A stretch of 64,000 bases of DNA from Falsiroseomonas ponticola. GTDB taxonomy: Bacteria; Pseudomonadota; Alphaproteobacteria; Acetobacterales; Acetobacteraceae. This document shows positions 50,360-58,703 of this stretch, in pieces; the stretch's first letter is position 1; the number at the start of each line of letters is the position of its first letter. Location of the stretch: the NCBI RefSeq assembly GCF_016805305.1, contig NZ_JAERQN010000008.1, positions 124,001 to 188,000 of the forward strand, read 5' to 3'. The notes beneath the pieces are model-generated. The model was not told where the DNA came from, made no database searches, and saw only the letters and a list, made by a program, of their open reading frames with translations. The position numbers and the translations under genes were made by a program.

Positions 50360-51769
50360 TCAACTCCCGCGGCGCGCCTTCGCGGGGCGCTTCAGCCGCG
50401 TGCCGCCGGCGCGCCCGGCCTCCGCCACCGCTTCCTCCCCCTCCAGCGCCGCCAGGAAGCGCCGGCACCAGACGGCGGCGGTATTGGCGCGCACCGTCGC
50501 GGCCATGCGGGTCCAGCGGTCCAGCCGTTCATCCGCCGGCATGTCCATCGCGACGTCCAGCGCCTCCGCGATGTCATCGGGATCGAGCGGATTGACCAGC
50601 AGCGCGCCATCCAGTTCCAGCGCCGCGCCGGCGAAGCGGGACAGCACCAGCACGCCGGGGTCGGCCGGGTCCTGCGCCGCGACGAATTCCTTGGCCACCA
50701 GGTTCATGCCATCCCGCAGCGGCGTGACGATGCCGATCCGCGCCATGCGCATGAAGCCCGCCAGCGTCGGCCGCGCCACCGCGCGCGTGATGTAGCGGAT
50801 CGGCGCCCAGTCGGGCTCCGCCATCTGGCCGTTGATGCGACCCACGCTTTCATCCAGTTCCCGCCGCAGCGCGCGGTACTGCGCCACGTCGCCGCGGCTG
50901 ACGGGCGCCACCTGCAGGAAGGTGATCTTGCCGCGATGCTTCGGAAAGCGCGTCAGCAGCGCGCCGAAGCCCGCGATTCGCTGCGGCAGGCCCTTGGTGT
51001 AGTCCAGCCGGTCGACGCCGATCGCCAGCGACCGCCCCGCCAGCGAATCGCGCAGGCGCGTGACTTCCTTCTGCGTGGCCAGCCGCGCCGCCAGGTTGGC
51101 GAAGCCGGTGGCATCGATGCCGATCGGGAAGGCGCCGACGCGCAGCGCGGCCCCCGCATGGCCGTGGGAGATCAGCGCGCCGCGCAGGTTCTCCGCATCG
51201 TCTTCCGTCTGCATGCCGATGGCGTCGATGGCGTCCATGGCCGCCAGCACGTCATGCGCATGCGGCAGGCCGGTGAAGACGGCGCGCGGCGGGAAGGGCA
51301 CGTGCAGGAAGAAGCCGATGCGCTGCCTGCAGCCCAGCGCGCGCAATTCCTTCGCGATCAGGAACAGGTGGAAGTCGTGGATCCAGATCGTGTCGTCCGG
51401 CCGCAGCAGCGGCGCGAGCGCGGCGGCGAAGGCGGCGTTGACACGCTGGTAGCCGATCCAGTCCAGCCGGTCGAAGCGCGCCACGCCCAGCCGGTAATGC
51501 AGCACCGGCCACAGCGCGGCGTTCGAGAAGCCCTGGTAGTAGTGGCGGTAGTCGTCATGGCCGAGGTCGATGCGCGCATAGGCGGTCTGGCCGACCGTCG
51601 CCTCCTGCGGCGTGGTGGCGGTATCCGCCGCCGTCCTGCCGGACCAGCCGAACCACAGCGCATCCCGCTTCGCCAGCGCATCCTTCAGCGCCACGGCCAG
51701 GCCGCCGGCGACGGCGCCCGTCTCCTTCGGGTCCGGGACCCGGTTCGCCACGATGACAAGCCTGCTCAT
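50360..51769 (-). CDS. otsA: Trehalose-6-phosphate synthase OtsA
   Basis: This 469-residue GT20 enzyme has SRLVIVANRVPDPKETGAVA, GGLAVALKDAL, WIHDFHLFLIAKELRALG, IGFFLHVPFPP, the donor-binding AIGVDRLDYTKGLPQRI and TPLRDGMNLVAKEFVAAQ. It makes trehalose-6-phosphate from UDP-glucose and glucose-6-phosphate. The protein has a basic C-terminal tail of about 25 residues. Its ATG overlaps the otsB stop by 4 bp, so otsB-otsA form one operon. Trehalose genes are common members of the EcfG regulon, but I saw no EcfG promoter here. Confidence 0.96.
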   Translation of the reverse strand: MSRLVIVANRVPDPKETGAVAGGLAVALKDALAKRDALWFGWSGRTAADTATTPQEATVGQTAYARIDLGHDDYRHYYQGFSNAALWPVLHYRLGVARFDRLDWIGYQRVNAAFAAALAPLLRPDDTIWIHDFHLFLIAKELRALGCRQRIGFFLHVPFPPRAVFTGLPHAHDVLAAMDAIDAIGMQTEDDAENLRGALISHGHAGAALRVGAFPIGIDATGFANLAARLATQKEVTRLRDSLAGRSLAIGVDRLDYTKGLPQRIAGFGALLTRFPKHRGKITFLQVAPVSRGDVAQYRALRRELDESVGRINGQMAEPDWAPIRYITRAVARPTLAGFMRMARIGIVTPLRDGMNLVAKEFVAAQDPADPGVLVLSRFAGAALELDGALLVNPLDPDDIAEALDVAMDMPADERLDRWTRMAATVRANTAAVWCRRFLAALEGEEAVAEAGRAGGTRLKRPAKARRGS

Positions 51770-52485
51770 GGGGCGTCACCCGGCTCCGCCATGCGGGCCA
51801 GCCAGCCGCGCAGCACGGAGGGCGTGCCGAAGCTGTCCTGCAGCCGAAGGCCGAGCCCGCCCGCGGCGCGCGCGGCGGCCATGCCGGCCTCATCCGTCAC
51901 GTCATCGCCGATGAAGACCGGCAGCCGCCCCGCGAAGGGCGCGCGCGCCAGCAGCGCCGCGACGGCGGTGCCCTTGGAGACGGCGCGGGGCTTCACCTCC
52001 CACGCCATGCGGGCGGGCATCAGCGTGAAGCGGTCGGGGTCCTCCGCCACCAGCGCCTCCAGCAGCCCCTGCGCCATGCCCGCGGCCTCCGGCGCCTGGC
52101 GGTAATGCAGCACGAAGCCGTGGTCCTTCGGCTCGATGAAGGCGCCGGGGAAGGTTGCCGCCAGCAGCCGCGCGCGGCCGATCCAGGAAGCCGGCGGCGC
52201 CGCCAGGGGCGGGCCCTCCACCGGCCCGGCGGGGTCGAGGCGCAGCGCGCCGCCATGGTCGCCGACCTTGGCGATCGGCACCGGCAGATGCGCATCGAGC
52301 TGCGGGATCGGCCGGCCGGAGACCACGGCCAGCGCGCCGTCGAGCCGCGCCGACAGGCGCAGCAGCAGCCCCGGCAGGCCCGGCGGCACGTCGATCGCTT
52401 CCGGCCGCTCGGCGATGTCCACCAGCGTGCCGTCGAAATCGAGGAAGAGCGCCATCCTGTCTGGCGCGATCGGGGGGAGGTCCAT
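51766..52485 (-). CDS. otsB: Trehalose-6-phosphate phosphatase OtsB
   Basis: This 239-residue HAD phosphatase has motif I ALFLDFDGTLVDIAERPEAI with the nucleophile Asp, motif II AVVSGRPIPQLD, the Lys-containing MAWEVKPRAVSKGTAVAALL and motif IV PVFIGDDVTDEAGM. It completes trehalose synthesis from the OtsA product. ATG 52485 gives the normal length; a TTG at 52509 would add eight residues. No strong ribosome site is seen. The hydrophilic C terminus runs into the otsA start. Confidence 0.95.
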   Translation of the reverse strand: MDLPPIAPDRMALFLDFDGTLVDIAERPEAIDVPPGLPGLLLRLSARLDGALAVVSGRPIPQLDAHLPVPIAKVGDHGGALRLDPAGPVEGPPLAAPPASWIGRARLLAATFPGAFIEPKDHGFVLHYRQAPEAAGMAQGLLEALVAEDPDRFTLMPARMAWEVKPRAVSKGTAVAALLARAPFAGRLPVFIGDDVTDEAGMAAARAAGGLGLRLQDSFGTPSVLRGWLARMAEPGDAP

Positions 52486-52560
52486 GGCGGGGGGCCAACC
52501 CCGCAACACCGATCCGGTTTGCCACCCCCCACGCGCTTGTGAGGGGCGGCCTGGCGGGGT

Positions 52561-52782
52561 TCAGGCGCCCTCGGGCAGCCTCGTCTGCCACATCGCCAGC
52601 GCCGGCGGCAGCACGCCCACCACCAGCCAGTGCAGCAGCGCCGCCTTGCGGGTCAGGAACCCGGCATCCCAGGCCAGGACAGCCACGAATTGCACGACGA
52701 GCAGCCAGATGATGGCGATGGCGAGCGCCGCGCTGCCGGCACGCAGGCCCAGGCGAAGGCGGCTGACGAAGGCGTTCTTCAT
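52561..52782 (-). CDS. Small membrane protein, function unknown
   Basis: This 73-residue protein has a basic N terminus (KNAFVSRLRLGLRAG) and two predicted transmembrane helices, SAALAIAIIWLLVVQFVAVL and LLHWLVVGVLPPALAM. It has no Cys. It starts at ATG 52782, downstream of an unusually AT-rich stretch with an 8-bp direct repeat that may be its promoter. It lies 75 bp before otsB on the same strand and might be co-transcribed. I do not recognise the family. Confidence 0.6.
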   Translation of the reverse strand: MKNAFVSRLRLGLRAGSAALAIAIIWLLVVQFVAVLAWDAGFLTRKAALLHWLVVGVLPPALAMWQTRLPEGA

Positions 52783-52855
52783 GGGACGAGGGCCCGTTCT
52801 CGAAGCCGGTTTCGGGGTCGCGGGGCGGCCTCCATGGCCGCACTTCATATACAAT

Positions 52856-52885
52856 ACACGAAAGATTGACCGCGTCCACACGAAA
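52856..52885 (-). promoter_or_regulatory. Direct repeat in an AT-rich pocket, possible operator
   Basis: ACACGAAA occurs at 52856-52863 and again at 52878-52885, 22 bp apart, about two helical turns. The flanking DNA (CATATACAATACACG) is among the most AT-rich in the window. The site lies between the tRNA gene and the small membrane protein gene, 74 bp upstream of the latter. Confidence 0.35.
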
Positions 52886-52956
52886 CCGCGAGCATGGTGG
52901 GGCGGGCCCCGGCGCTGTCGCCTGGCATCGATGATGGGAGAATGGGGGTCCGGGGT

Positions 52957-53042
52957 TGGTGCGGGCGGTCGGGCTCGAACCGACACTCTGTCGCCAGAAA
53001 CGGATTTTGAGTCCGTCGCGTCTACCATTTCGCCACGCCCGC
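52957..53042 (-). tRNA. tRNA-Leu (anticodon CAA)
   Basis: The 86-nt gene reads GCGGGCG at its 5' end (53042) and pairs with CGCCCGC, followed by the discriminator A and an encoded CCA at 52957-52959. The anticodon stem-loop is ACGGA-CTCAAAA-TCCGT, giving CAA at 53007-53009 (Leu, UUG codons). A long variable arm (TTTCTGGCGACAGAG region) marks a class II tRNA. The T-arm GGTTCGAGCC is normal. It lies between mbfA and the small membrane protein gene. Confidence 0.96.
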
Positions 53043-53103
53043 AAGGCCCGTCGCGGCAGGTGTTCGAGTTAGCAGAGGCCCCGCAAGGCGCCAAGCATCC
53101 CGC

Positions 53104-54093
53104 TCAGGCGCCGCCGATCAGGATGCCCGCCGCCAGCACCAGCCCGCCGCCCAGCAGGATCTGGAACATCGCCCGCCCGATCGGCGTCTCCATGTAGCGG
53201 TGCTGGATCCAGACGATCGCCCAGAGTTCCAGGAACACCACCGCCAGCGCGATCGCCGTCGCGGTCCAGAAATGCGGGATCAGGTAGGGCAGCGCATGGC
53301 CCAGCCCGCCCAGCGCCGTCATGACGCCGGAGGCGATGCCCCGCTTCCACGGCGCCCCGCGGCCGGACAGCTTGCCATCGTCATGCGCCGCTTCCGTGAA
53401 GCCCATGGAGATGCCGGCGCCGAGGGAGGCGGAGAGCCCGACCAGGAAGGTGGTCCAGGGGTTCTGCGTGGCGAAGGCGGTGGCGAAGATGGGGGCGAGG
53501 GTGGAGACGGAGCCATCCATCAGCCCCGCCAGGCCGGGCTGCACCCAGGTCAGCACGAATTGCCGCTTGGCGGTCGCTTCCTCCTTCTCCGCCTCGTCGC
53601 GGCCGAGCAGGTCGGCCGACAGTTTCGCGGCGTCGTCGTCATGCTGCGCCTCCGCCGCCGCCAGGTCGCCCAGCAGCTTGCGGACCTCCGCATCCGTCGT
53701 GCGCGCGGCGGCGGCGCGGTAGAAGGCCAGCGCCTGCTGCTCCATGGCGCGCACCTCCTCCCGGATCCGGTCCAGGCCGAGATTCTCCACCAGCCAGACC
53801 GGCTTGCGCACGTAGAAATCGGCGATGTGTTCCCGCCGGATCGGCAGGATCAGGTCGCCGAAGCGCGCGCGGTAGAGGTCGATCAGCTTGCGGCGATGCT
53901 CGTTCTCCTCCGCGGCCATCGCCTCGAACACCGCGGCGGAGGCCGGGTATTCGTCCCGCAGCCGGCTGGCATAAAGGGCGTAGATCGCGCTGTCCTCCTC
54001 CTCCGCCCCGATGGCGAGGGAGAGGATCTCCCGCGACGACAGGCTGTCGAAGCGGCGGGAACCGCTGGAGAAGAACGGCAGGATCGATCGCAT
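53104..54093 (-). CDS. mbfA: Membrane-bound ferritin MbfA (rubrerythrin-VIT1 fusion)
   Basis: This 329-residue fusion has an N-terminal ferritin-like four-helix domain with di-iron ligands (LAIGAEEEDSAIYALYASRL, AAEENEHRRKLIDLYRARFG) and a C-terminal VIT1/CCC1 transporter (PGLAGLMDGSVSTLAPIFAT, then five hydrophobic helices). MbfA exports iron and protects against peroxide in Bradyrhizobium and Agrobacterium, where Irr controls it. I saw no clear Irr box in the 125 bp upstream. It is divergent from the YghU-type gene, which would also fit peroxide stress. Confidence 0.93.
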   Translation of the reverse strand: MRSILPFFSSGSRRFDSLSSREILSLAIGAEEEDSAIYALYASRLRDEYPASAAVFEAMAAEENEHRRKLIDLYRARFGDLILPIRREHIADFYVRKPVWLVENLGLDRIREEVRAMEQQALAFYRAAAARTTDAEVRKLLGDLAAAEAQHDDDAAKLSADLLGRDEAEKEEATAKRQFVLTWVQPGLAGLMDGSVSTLAPIFATAFATQNPWTTFLVGLSASLGAGISMGFTEAAHDDGKLSGRGAPWKRGIASGVMTALGGLGHALPYLIPHFWTATAIALAVVFLELWAIVWIQHRYMETPIGRAMFQILLGGGLVLAAGILIGGA

Positions 54094-54218
54094 GCGGCGA
54101 AAGCCTCGGGCTGGTGCGTAGCCTGGACGCGGATGGAAGGGGCGCGCTTGGCGGTGCGGGCCCCTGGCGCAAGACTACACGCGGCCTCACATGCAGCGCG
54201 AGGACGGGAGTGCGATTC

Positions 54219-55094
54219 ATGACTGATCAGGCTGACTACACGCCGCCCCGGGTCTGGACCTGGGACAAGGCCAATGGCGGGCGCTTCGCCAACATCAACC
54301 GCCCCATCGCGGGGCCGACCCATGACAAGGAATTGCCCGTCGGGCGGCATCCGCTGCAGCTCTATTCGCTCGGCACGCCGAATGGCGTGAAGGTGACGAT
54401 CATGCTGGAGGAGCTGCTGGCCGCCGGCCATGGCGGCGCCGAATACGATGCCTGGCTGATCCGGATCGGGGAAGGCGACCAGTTCGGCAGCGGCTTCGTG
54501 GCCGTGAACCCGAATTCGAAGATCCCCGCGCTGGTGGACCGCAGCGGGCCCACGCCGGTGCGCGTCTTCGAATCGGGGGCGATCCTGACCTACCTGGCGG
54601 AGAAGTTCGGCGCCTTCCTGCCGCAGGACGGCACCGCGCGGGCGGAAGCCTTCTCCTGGCTGTTCTGGCAGATGGGCAGCGCGCCCTATCTCGGCGGCGG
54701 CTTCGGCCATTTCTATGCCTATGCGCCGACGAAGATGCAGTACCCGATCGACCGCTTCTCGATGGAGACCAAGCGGCAGCTCGATGTGCTGGATCGCCGC
54801 CTGGCGGAATCCGAATACATCGCGGGCCCCGACTACACCATCGCCGACATGGCCATCTTCCCCTGGTATGGCGGGCTGGCGAAGGGGTGGCTCTATGGCG
54901 CGGCGGAATTCCTCGACGTGGCCAGCTACAAGCATGTGCAGCGCTGGGCCGACCAGCTGCTGGAACGCCCGGCGGTGCGGCGCGGCCGCATGGTGAACCG
55001 CGTGCAGGGCGAACCTTCCAGCCAGCTGCATGAACGCCACGACGCCAGCGACTTCGAGACGAAGACGCAGGACAAGCTGGCCGCGAAGGGCTGA
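54219..55094 (+). CDS. yghU: Glutathione-dependent disulfide-bond oxidoreductase (YghU-type GST)
   Basis: This 291-residue GST starts at ATG 54219 and contains YTPPRVWTWDKANGGRFANI and NRPIAGPTHDKELPVGRHPL, the extended N terminus of YghU/YfcG-type enzymes. The thioredoxin-like half has LYSLGTPNGVKVTIMLEELL, where Thr and Asn contact glutathione, and VNPNSKIPALVD. The helical half follows (YTIADMAIFPWYGGL). The enzyme reduces disulfides and organic peroxides with glutathione. It is divergent from mbfA. Confidence 0.93.
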   Translation: MTDQADYTPPRVWTWDKANGGRFANINRPIAGPTHDKELPVGRHPLQLYSLGTPNGVKVTIMLEELLAAGHGGAEYDAWLIRIGEGDQFGSGFVAVNPNSKIPALVDRSGPTPVRVFESGAILTYLAEKFGAFLPQDGTARAEAFSWLFWQMGSAPYLGGGFGHFYAYAPTKMQYPIDRFSMETKRQLDVLDRRLAESEYIAGPDYTIADMAIFPWYGGLAKGWLYGAAEFLDVASYKHVQRWADQLLERPAVRRGRMVNRVQGEPSSQLHERHDASDFETKTQDKLAAKG

Positions 55095-55115
55095 ATGCCG
55101 GCGCGCGGTGGGCGC

Positions 55116-56965
55116 TCAGCCCGCCGCGCGTCGCGGCCGCAGCGGCACCGGGGCATCGCCCCCGGCGGGCAGGCGTTCCGCCAGCCAATCGGACAGCGCC
55201 TGCCGGTCCATCGGCCGCGCATAGAGGAAACCCTGCGCCCGGTCGCAGCCCAGGGCGGTCGCCATGGCCGCCTGCTGCGCCGTCTCCACGCCCTCCGCCA
55301 CCACCGTCATGCCGAGCCCATGGGCGAGGGAGACGGTGGCGCGGATGATCTCCTCCGCGCGCCGGTCGGTGCCAAGCCGCTGCACGAAGCGCTTGTCCAG
55401 CTTCACGGCATCCAGCGGCAGCCGCAGCAGCTGCGCCAGGCCCGAATGGCCGGTGCCGAAATCATCCAGCGCCAGCTTCGCGCCGCGTCCGCGCAGCGCC
55501 GCCAGCTGGTCCAGCGTCCGGTTGCTGACGCGGTCGAGCAGCACCTCCTCCGTGATCTCCACCTCCACGGCATCGAGCCCAAGGCCCGCGCGCTCCACTT
55601 GGTCCGCGATATGCTCCACGATATCGGCGCGCGCGACCTCCGCCGCCGAGAGGTTGAGCGCGATCCGCGCGGTGGTCAGCCCGCTGCCGCGCAGCACGGC
55701 GAGTGCCGCCAGCGCCTGGTCGCGCACCGCCTCGCCGAGGCGGGAGGCGCGCAGCGGGCCGATGGCGCCGAACAGTTCCGCCGGCGGCACGGCGCCCAGC
55801 TGCGGGTGGCTCCAGCGGGCCAGCGCCTCGATCGCCACCGCGCCCGGCGCGCCATGCAGCGCGACGATGGGCTGCAGATGCACCGTGGCCCGGGCAGCAC
55901 GGTGGCGCCGCCGAGATCGGCATCGAAGGCCCGCACGATGGCGGCCACCCGCTGCACCCGTTCCGCATCCGCCCGGCAGGCCCAGCCGATGCTGCCGCGG
56001 CCGGCCCGCTTAGCCTGCACCATCGCCTCATCCGCCATGCGCAGCCCGGCTTCCGCGCCATCCGCATCGGCCGGCACCATCGCGGCGCCCAATGTCGCGC
56101 CCAGCCGCAGCGTCATGCCGGCATAGGCCACGGGCTTGTGCAGGATGGCGCTGATGCGCCGCACCGCCTCCGCCGCCGCCGCGCGATCCGCCAGGCCCAG
56201 CATCAGCACGGCGAATTCGTCGCCGCCGATCCGGCCCACGACATCGCTGCCCCGCACGCTGCCGCGCAGCCGCTGCGCCACTTCCCGCAGCACCGCATCG
56301 CCGGCGGCATGGCCGGCGGAATCATTCGCTTCCTTGAAGTGGTCGAGGTCGATCGCGATCACCGTCGCCGGGCGCCGGTCCTCCAGCGCCGCATGCAGCG
56401 CGGCGGTGACGCCGCGGCGGTTCGGCAGCCCCGTCACCTCATCCGTCAGGGCCGCCGCTTCCGACCGGCGCAGCGCGCGATGCAGTTCGAGATTCGCGAC
56501 CACGGCCTGCGCCAGCGTGCGGATCAGCATCACCGCCCGGTCATCCGGCGTCTTCGGCACCTGGTCGAGGACGCAGAGCGTGCCGAGGGCGAAGCCCTCC
56601 GCATCGACGAGTGGCACGCCGAGATAGGAACGCAGCCCGGGCGGGCCCGTGACCAGCGGGTTGTCCTGCAGGCGCGGATCCTGCGTGGCATCCGCGACCA
56701 CCATCGCCTCCGCCGGCGCCAGGATGGCATGGGCGCAGAAGGCGTGGTCGCGATGCGTCTGCCGCACCGGCAGGCCGACCCCCGCCTTGAACCATTGCCG
56801 CGCCTCATCGACCAGGGAGACGAGCGCGATCGGATTGCCCGTCAGGTCCGCCGCCAGCGTGACGATCTGGTCGAGTGCCCTGTCGGCATCCGTGTCGAGC
56901 ACGTCGTAGGAGCGCAGCGCGGCAAGGCGCGCCGCCTCATCGGCGGGGAGGGGGGCAGGCGGCAT
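55116..56965 (-). pseudogene. GAF-GGDEF-EAL cyclic-di-GMP enzyme with a single frameshift
   Basis: Two reading frames together make a full-length protein of about 616 residues. The first (ATG 56965) has a GAF domain (WFKAGVGLPVRQTHRDHAFC) and an intact cyclase with GRIGGDEFAVLM and an RGSD I-site. Its frame breaks near 55888-55896, in the run GGCCCGGGCAGC, and continues to 55676 as nonsense. The EAL half resumes in another frame: AIEALARW, LALDDFGTGHSGLAQL and VVAEGVET, all active-type motifs, ending at 55116. One missing G would explain it. It may be a real mutation, a phase-variable site or an assembly error. Confidence 0.8.
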
Positions 56966-57088
56966 CGGGACTCCGGAATGCTCGGCGGGCGAAGGGCAAA
57001 GCCGGAAGGGACCGGGGTAGTCCGTCCCATCCTACGCGCGCCACATTGCGGAACTGTTATCGCGCCCCGTCTTCGGCGGGGCGCCCCG

Positions 57089-57991
57089 TCACGCCAGGTA
57101 TCGCCTGAACCAGGCCAGGGTGCGGTCCCAGGCCAGCTTCGCCGCCGCTTCCTGGTAGCGGGGGGTGGAGTTGTTGTGGAAGCCGTGCTGCGTGCCCGGG
57201 TAGACATGCGCCTCATGCGGCACGGCATTCGCCTTCAGCGCGACCTCGAAGGCGGGCCAGAGGTTGTTGATGTTGGCGTCGTTCTCCGCGTAGTGGATCA
57301 GCAGCGGCGCCTTGATGCGCGCCACCGCCTCCGCCGGCTGCGCGGCGCCGTAGAAGGGCGCGCCGGCCTGCATCTCCGCCCCCATGGTCGCGGCCAGCCA
57401 GTTCGTCGTGCTGCCGCCCCAGCAGAAGCCGGTGACGCCGAGCTTGCCGGCTGACAGGGCGTGCGCCTTCAGGAAGCGCGCGCTGTTCAGCATGTCCTGC
57501 CGCAGCTTCGCCTGGTCCAGCCCCGCCTGCAGCGCGCGGCCGTCATCGTCATTGCCGGGATAGCCGCCGGCGGGGAACAACCCGTCCGGGGCAAGGGCGA
57601 GAAAGCCCTCCGCCGCCGCGCGCCGCGCCACATCCTCGATATAGGGGTTGAGCCCGCGATTCTCGTGGATGACCAGCACGGCCGGGAAGGGCCCCGTGCC
57701 GGTGGGCTGCACCAGGTAGCCGCGCATCGTGCCCGAATTGCCGCCGGGCGAGGGATAGGTGACGTAGGTCGCCTTGATGCGCGGATCGGTGAAGGAGATG
57801 GTCTGCGCCTGCGCGTAGCGCGGCAGCAGCGACTGCGCCATCAGCAGCCCGCCCGCGGTGACGGCGGCGGAGGCCGCGAGGAAGGACCGGCGATCCATCC
57901 GGCCATGGCAGTATTCGTCATAGAGGTCGAAGACGCGCTGGTCGATCTGGTCCTGGGTCAGCGGCACGAAGCCGTCCTGTCCGTCGGGCAT
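57089..57991 (-). CDS. Dienelactone hydrolase family protein, Tat-exported
   Basis: This 300-residue protein has a twin-Arg-like signal after a 30-residue hydrophilic start (DRRSFLAASAAVTAGGLLMA). The hydrolase domain has an intact triad: Cys in GVTGFCWGGSTTN, Asp in IHYAENDANINN and His in PGTQHGFHNN. PAVLVIHENRGLNPYIEDVA is the usual oxyanion region. ATG 57991 follows CAGGAGGG. Members act on dienelactones or other small esters. It is divergent from a carboxymuconolactone-decarboxylase-like gene, which fits aromatic-compound metabolism. Confidence 0.9.
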   Translation of the reverse strand: MPDGQDGFVPLTQDQIDQRVFDLYDEYCHGRMDRRSFLAASAAVTAGGLLMAQSLLPRYAQAQTISFTDPRIKATYVTYPSPGGNSGTMRGYLVQPTGTGPFPAVLVIHENRGLNPYIEDVARRAAAEGFLALAPDGLFPAGGYPGNDDDGRALQAGLDQAKLRQDMLNSARFLKAHALSAGKLGVTGFCWGGSTTNWLAATMGAEMQAGAPFYGAAQPAEAVARIKAPLLIHYAENDANINNLWPAFEVALKANAVPHEAHVYPGTQHGFHNNSTPRYQEAAAKLAWDRTLAWFRRYLA

Positions 57992-58112
57992 GTCCGTTTC
58001 CCTCCTGCTCGCGGCGCGCAGGATAACGGGCCGCGCGCGGGCTGTCCGCAGGGATTTCCGGCGGCGCCGATCCGGTGTTGGATCGCCGCAACACGAAGGA
58101 GGAACCGACGCC

Positions 58113-58700
58113 ATGACCCCGCGCATCACGCTGCCCGAGCCCGAGGCGATGGACGAGGTGCAGCGCGCGCTCCGCGACCGGATCATGGCGAGCGGCACCG
58201 GCAGCATGGTCGGCCCGCAGCGCGCCAACATCCACAGCCCCGAACTGGCGGAGGCCTGGTGGAAGCTGGGCGACATGCTGCGGCTGCGCACCGTGGTCCC
58301 GAAGCCGCTGCTGGAACTCGCCATCATCGTCGCGGGACGGCGCTGGAACAGCCAGCTGGAATTCGCCTTCCACGGCGCCGCCGCGATCCGCGCCGGCATC
58401 GATCCCGCCGTCGTGGAGGCGATCCGCATCGGCGCGCCGCCCGCCTTCCGGGATGAGGCGGCGCGGGAGGTCTACGAATACGCCCGCCAGATCCAGGTGA
58501 ATGGCGCGCCGGATGATGCAAGCCACGCCGCCATCACCGCGCGCTGGGGCGAAAGGGGCGTGGTGGAGCTGACCGCGATGATCGGCTTCTACACCATGGT
58601 CTGCATCGCGCTGAATGCGCATCGCATCCCGCTGCCCGCGGGTGTCGAAGCCCCCTTCCCCGCCGATCCCGGCTTCAGCGACATGCCGCCGGCGGCCTGA
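58113..58700 (+). CDS. Carboxymuconolactone decarboxylase family protein
   Basis: This 195-residue, all-helical protein starts at ATG 58113 behind AAGGAGGA. It has the CMD/AhpD-like core, ELAIIVAGRRWNSQLEFAFH and AAAIRAGIDPAVVEAIRIGA, with a conserved His but no CxxC redox pair, so it is closer to the decarboxylase than to the peroxiredoxin-reductase type. Its substrate may be a lactone linked to the neighbouring dienelactone hydrolase. It converges on the M20 peptidase gene with 3 nt between the stops. Confidence 0.87.
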   Translation: MTPRITLPEPEAMDEVQRALRDRIMASGTGSMVGPQRANIHSPELAEAWWKLGDMLRLRTVVPKPLLELAIIVAGRRWNSQLEFAFHGAAAIRAGIDPAVVEAIRIGAPPAFRDEAAREVYEYARQIQVNGAPDDASHAAITARWGERGVVELTAMIGFYTMVCIALNAHRIPLPAGVEAPFPADPGFSDMPPAA

Positions 58701-58703
58701 GCA

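Noticed and set aside
54094-54218. Irr (ICE) box upstream of mbfA
   Set aside because: No TTTAGAA-type dyad or close variant is present in the gap.
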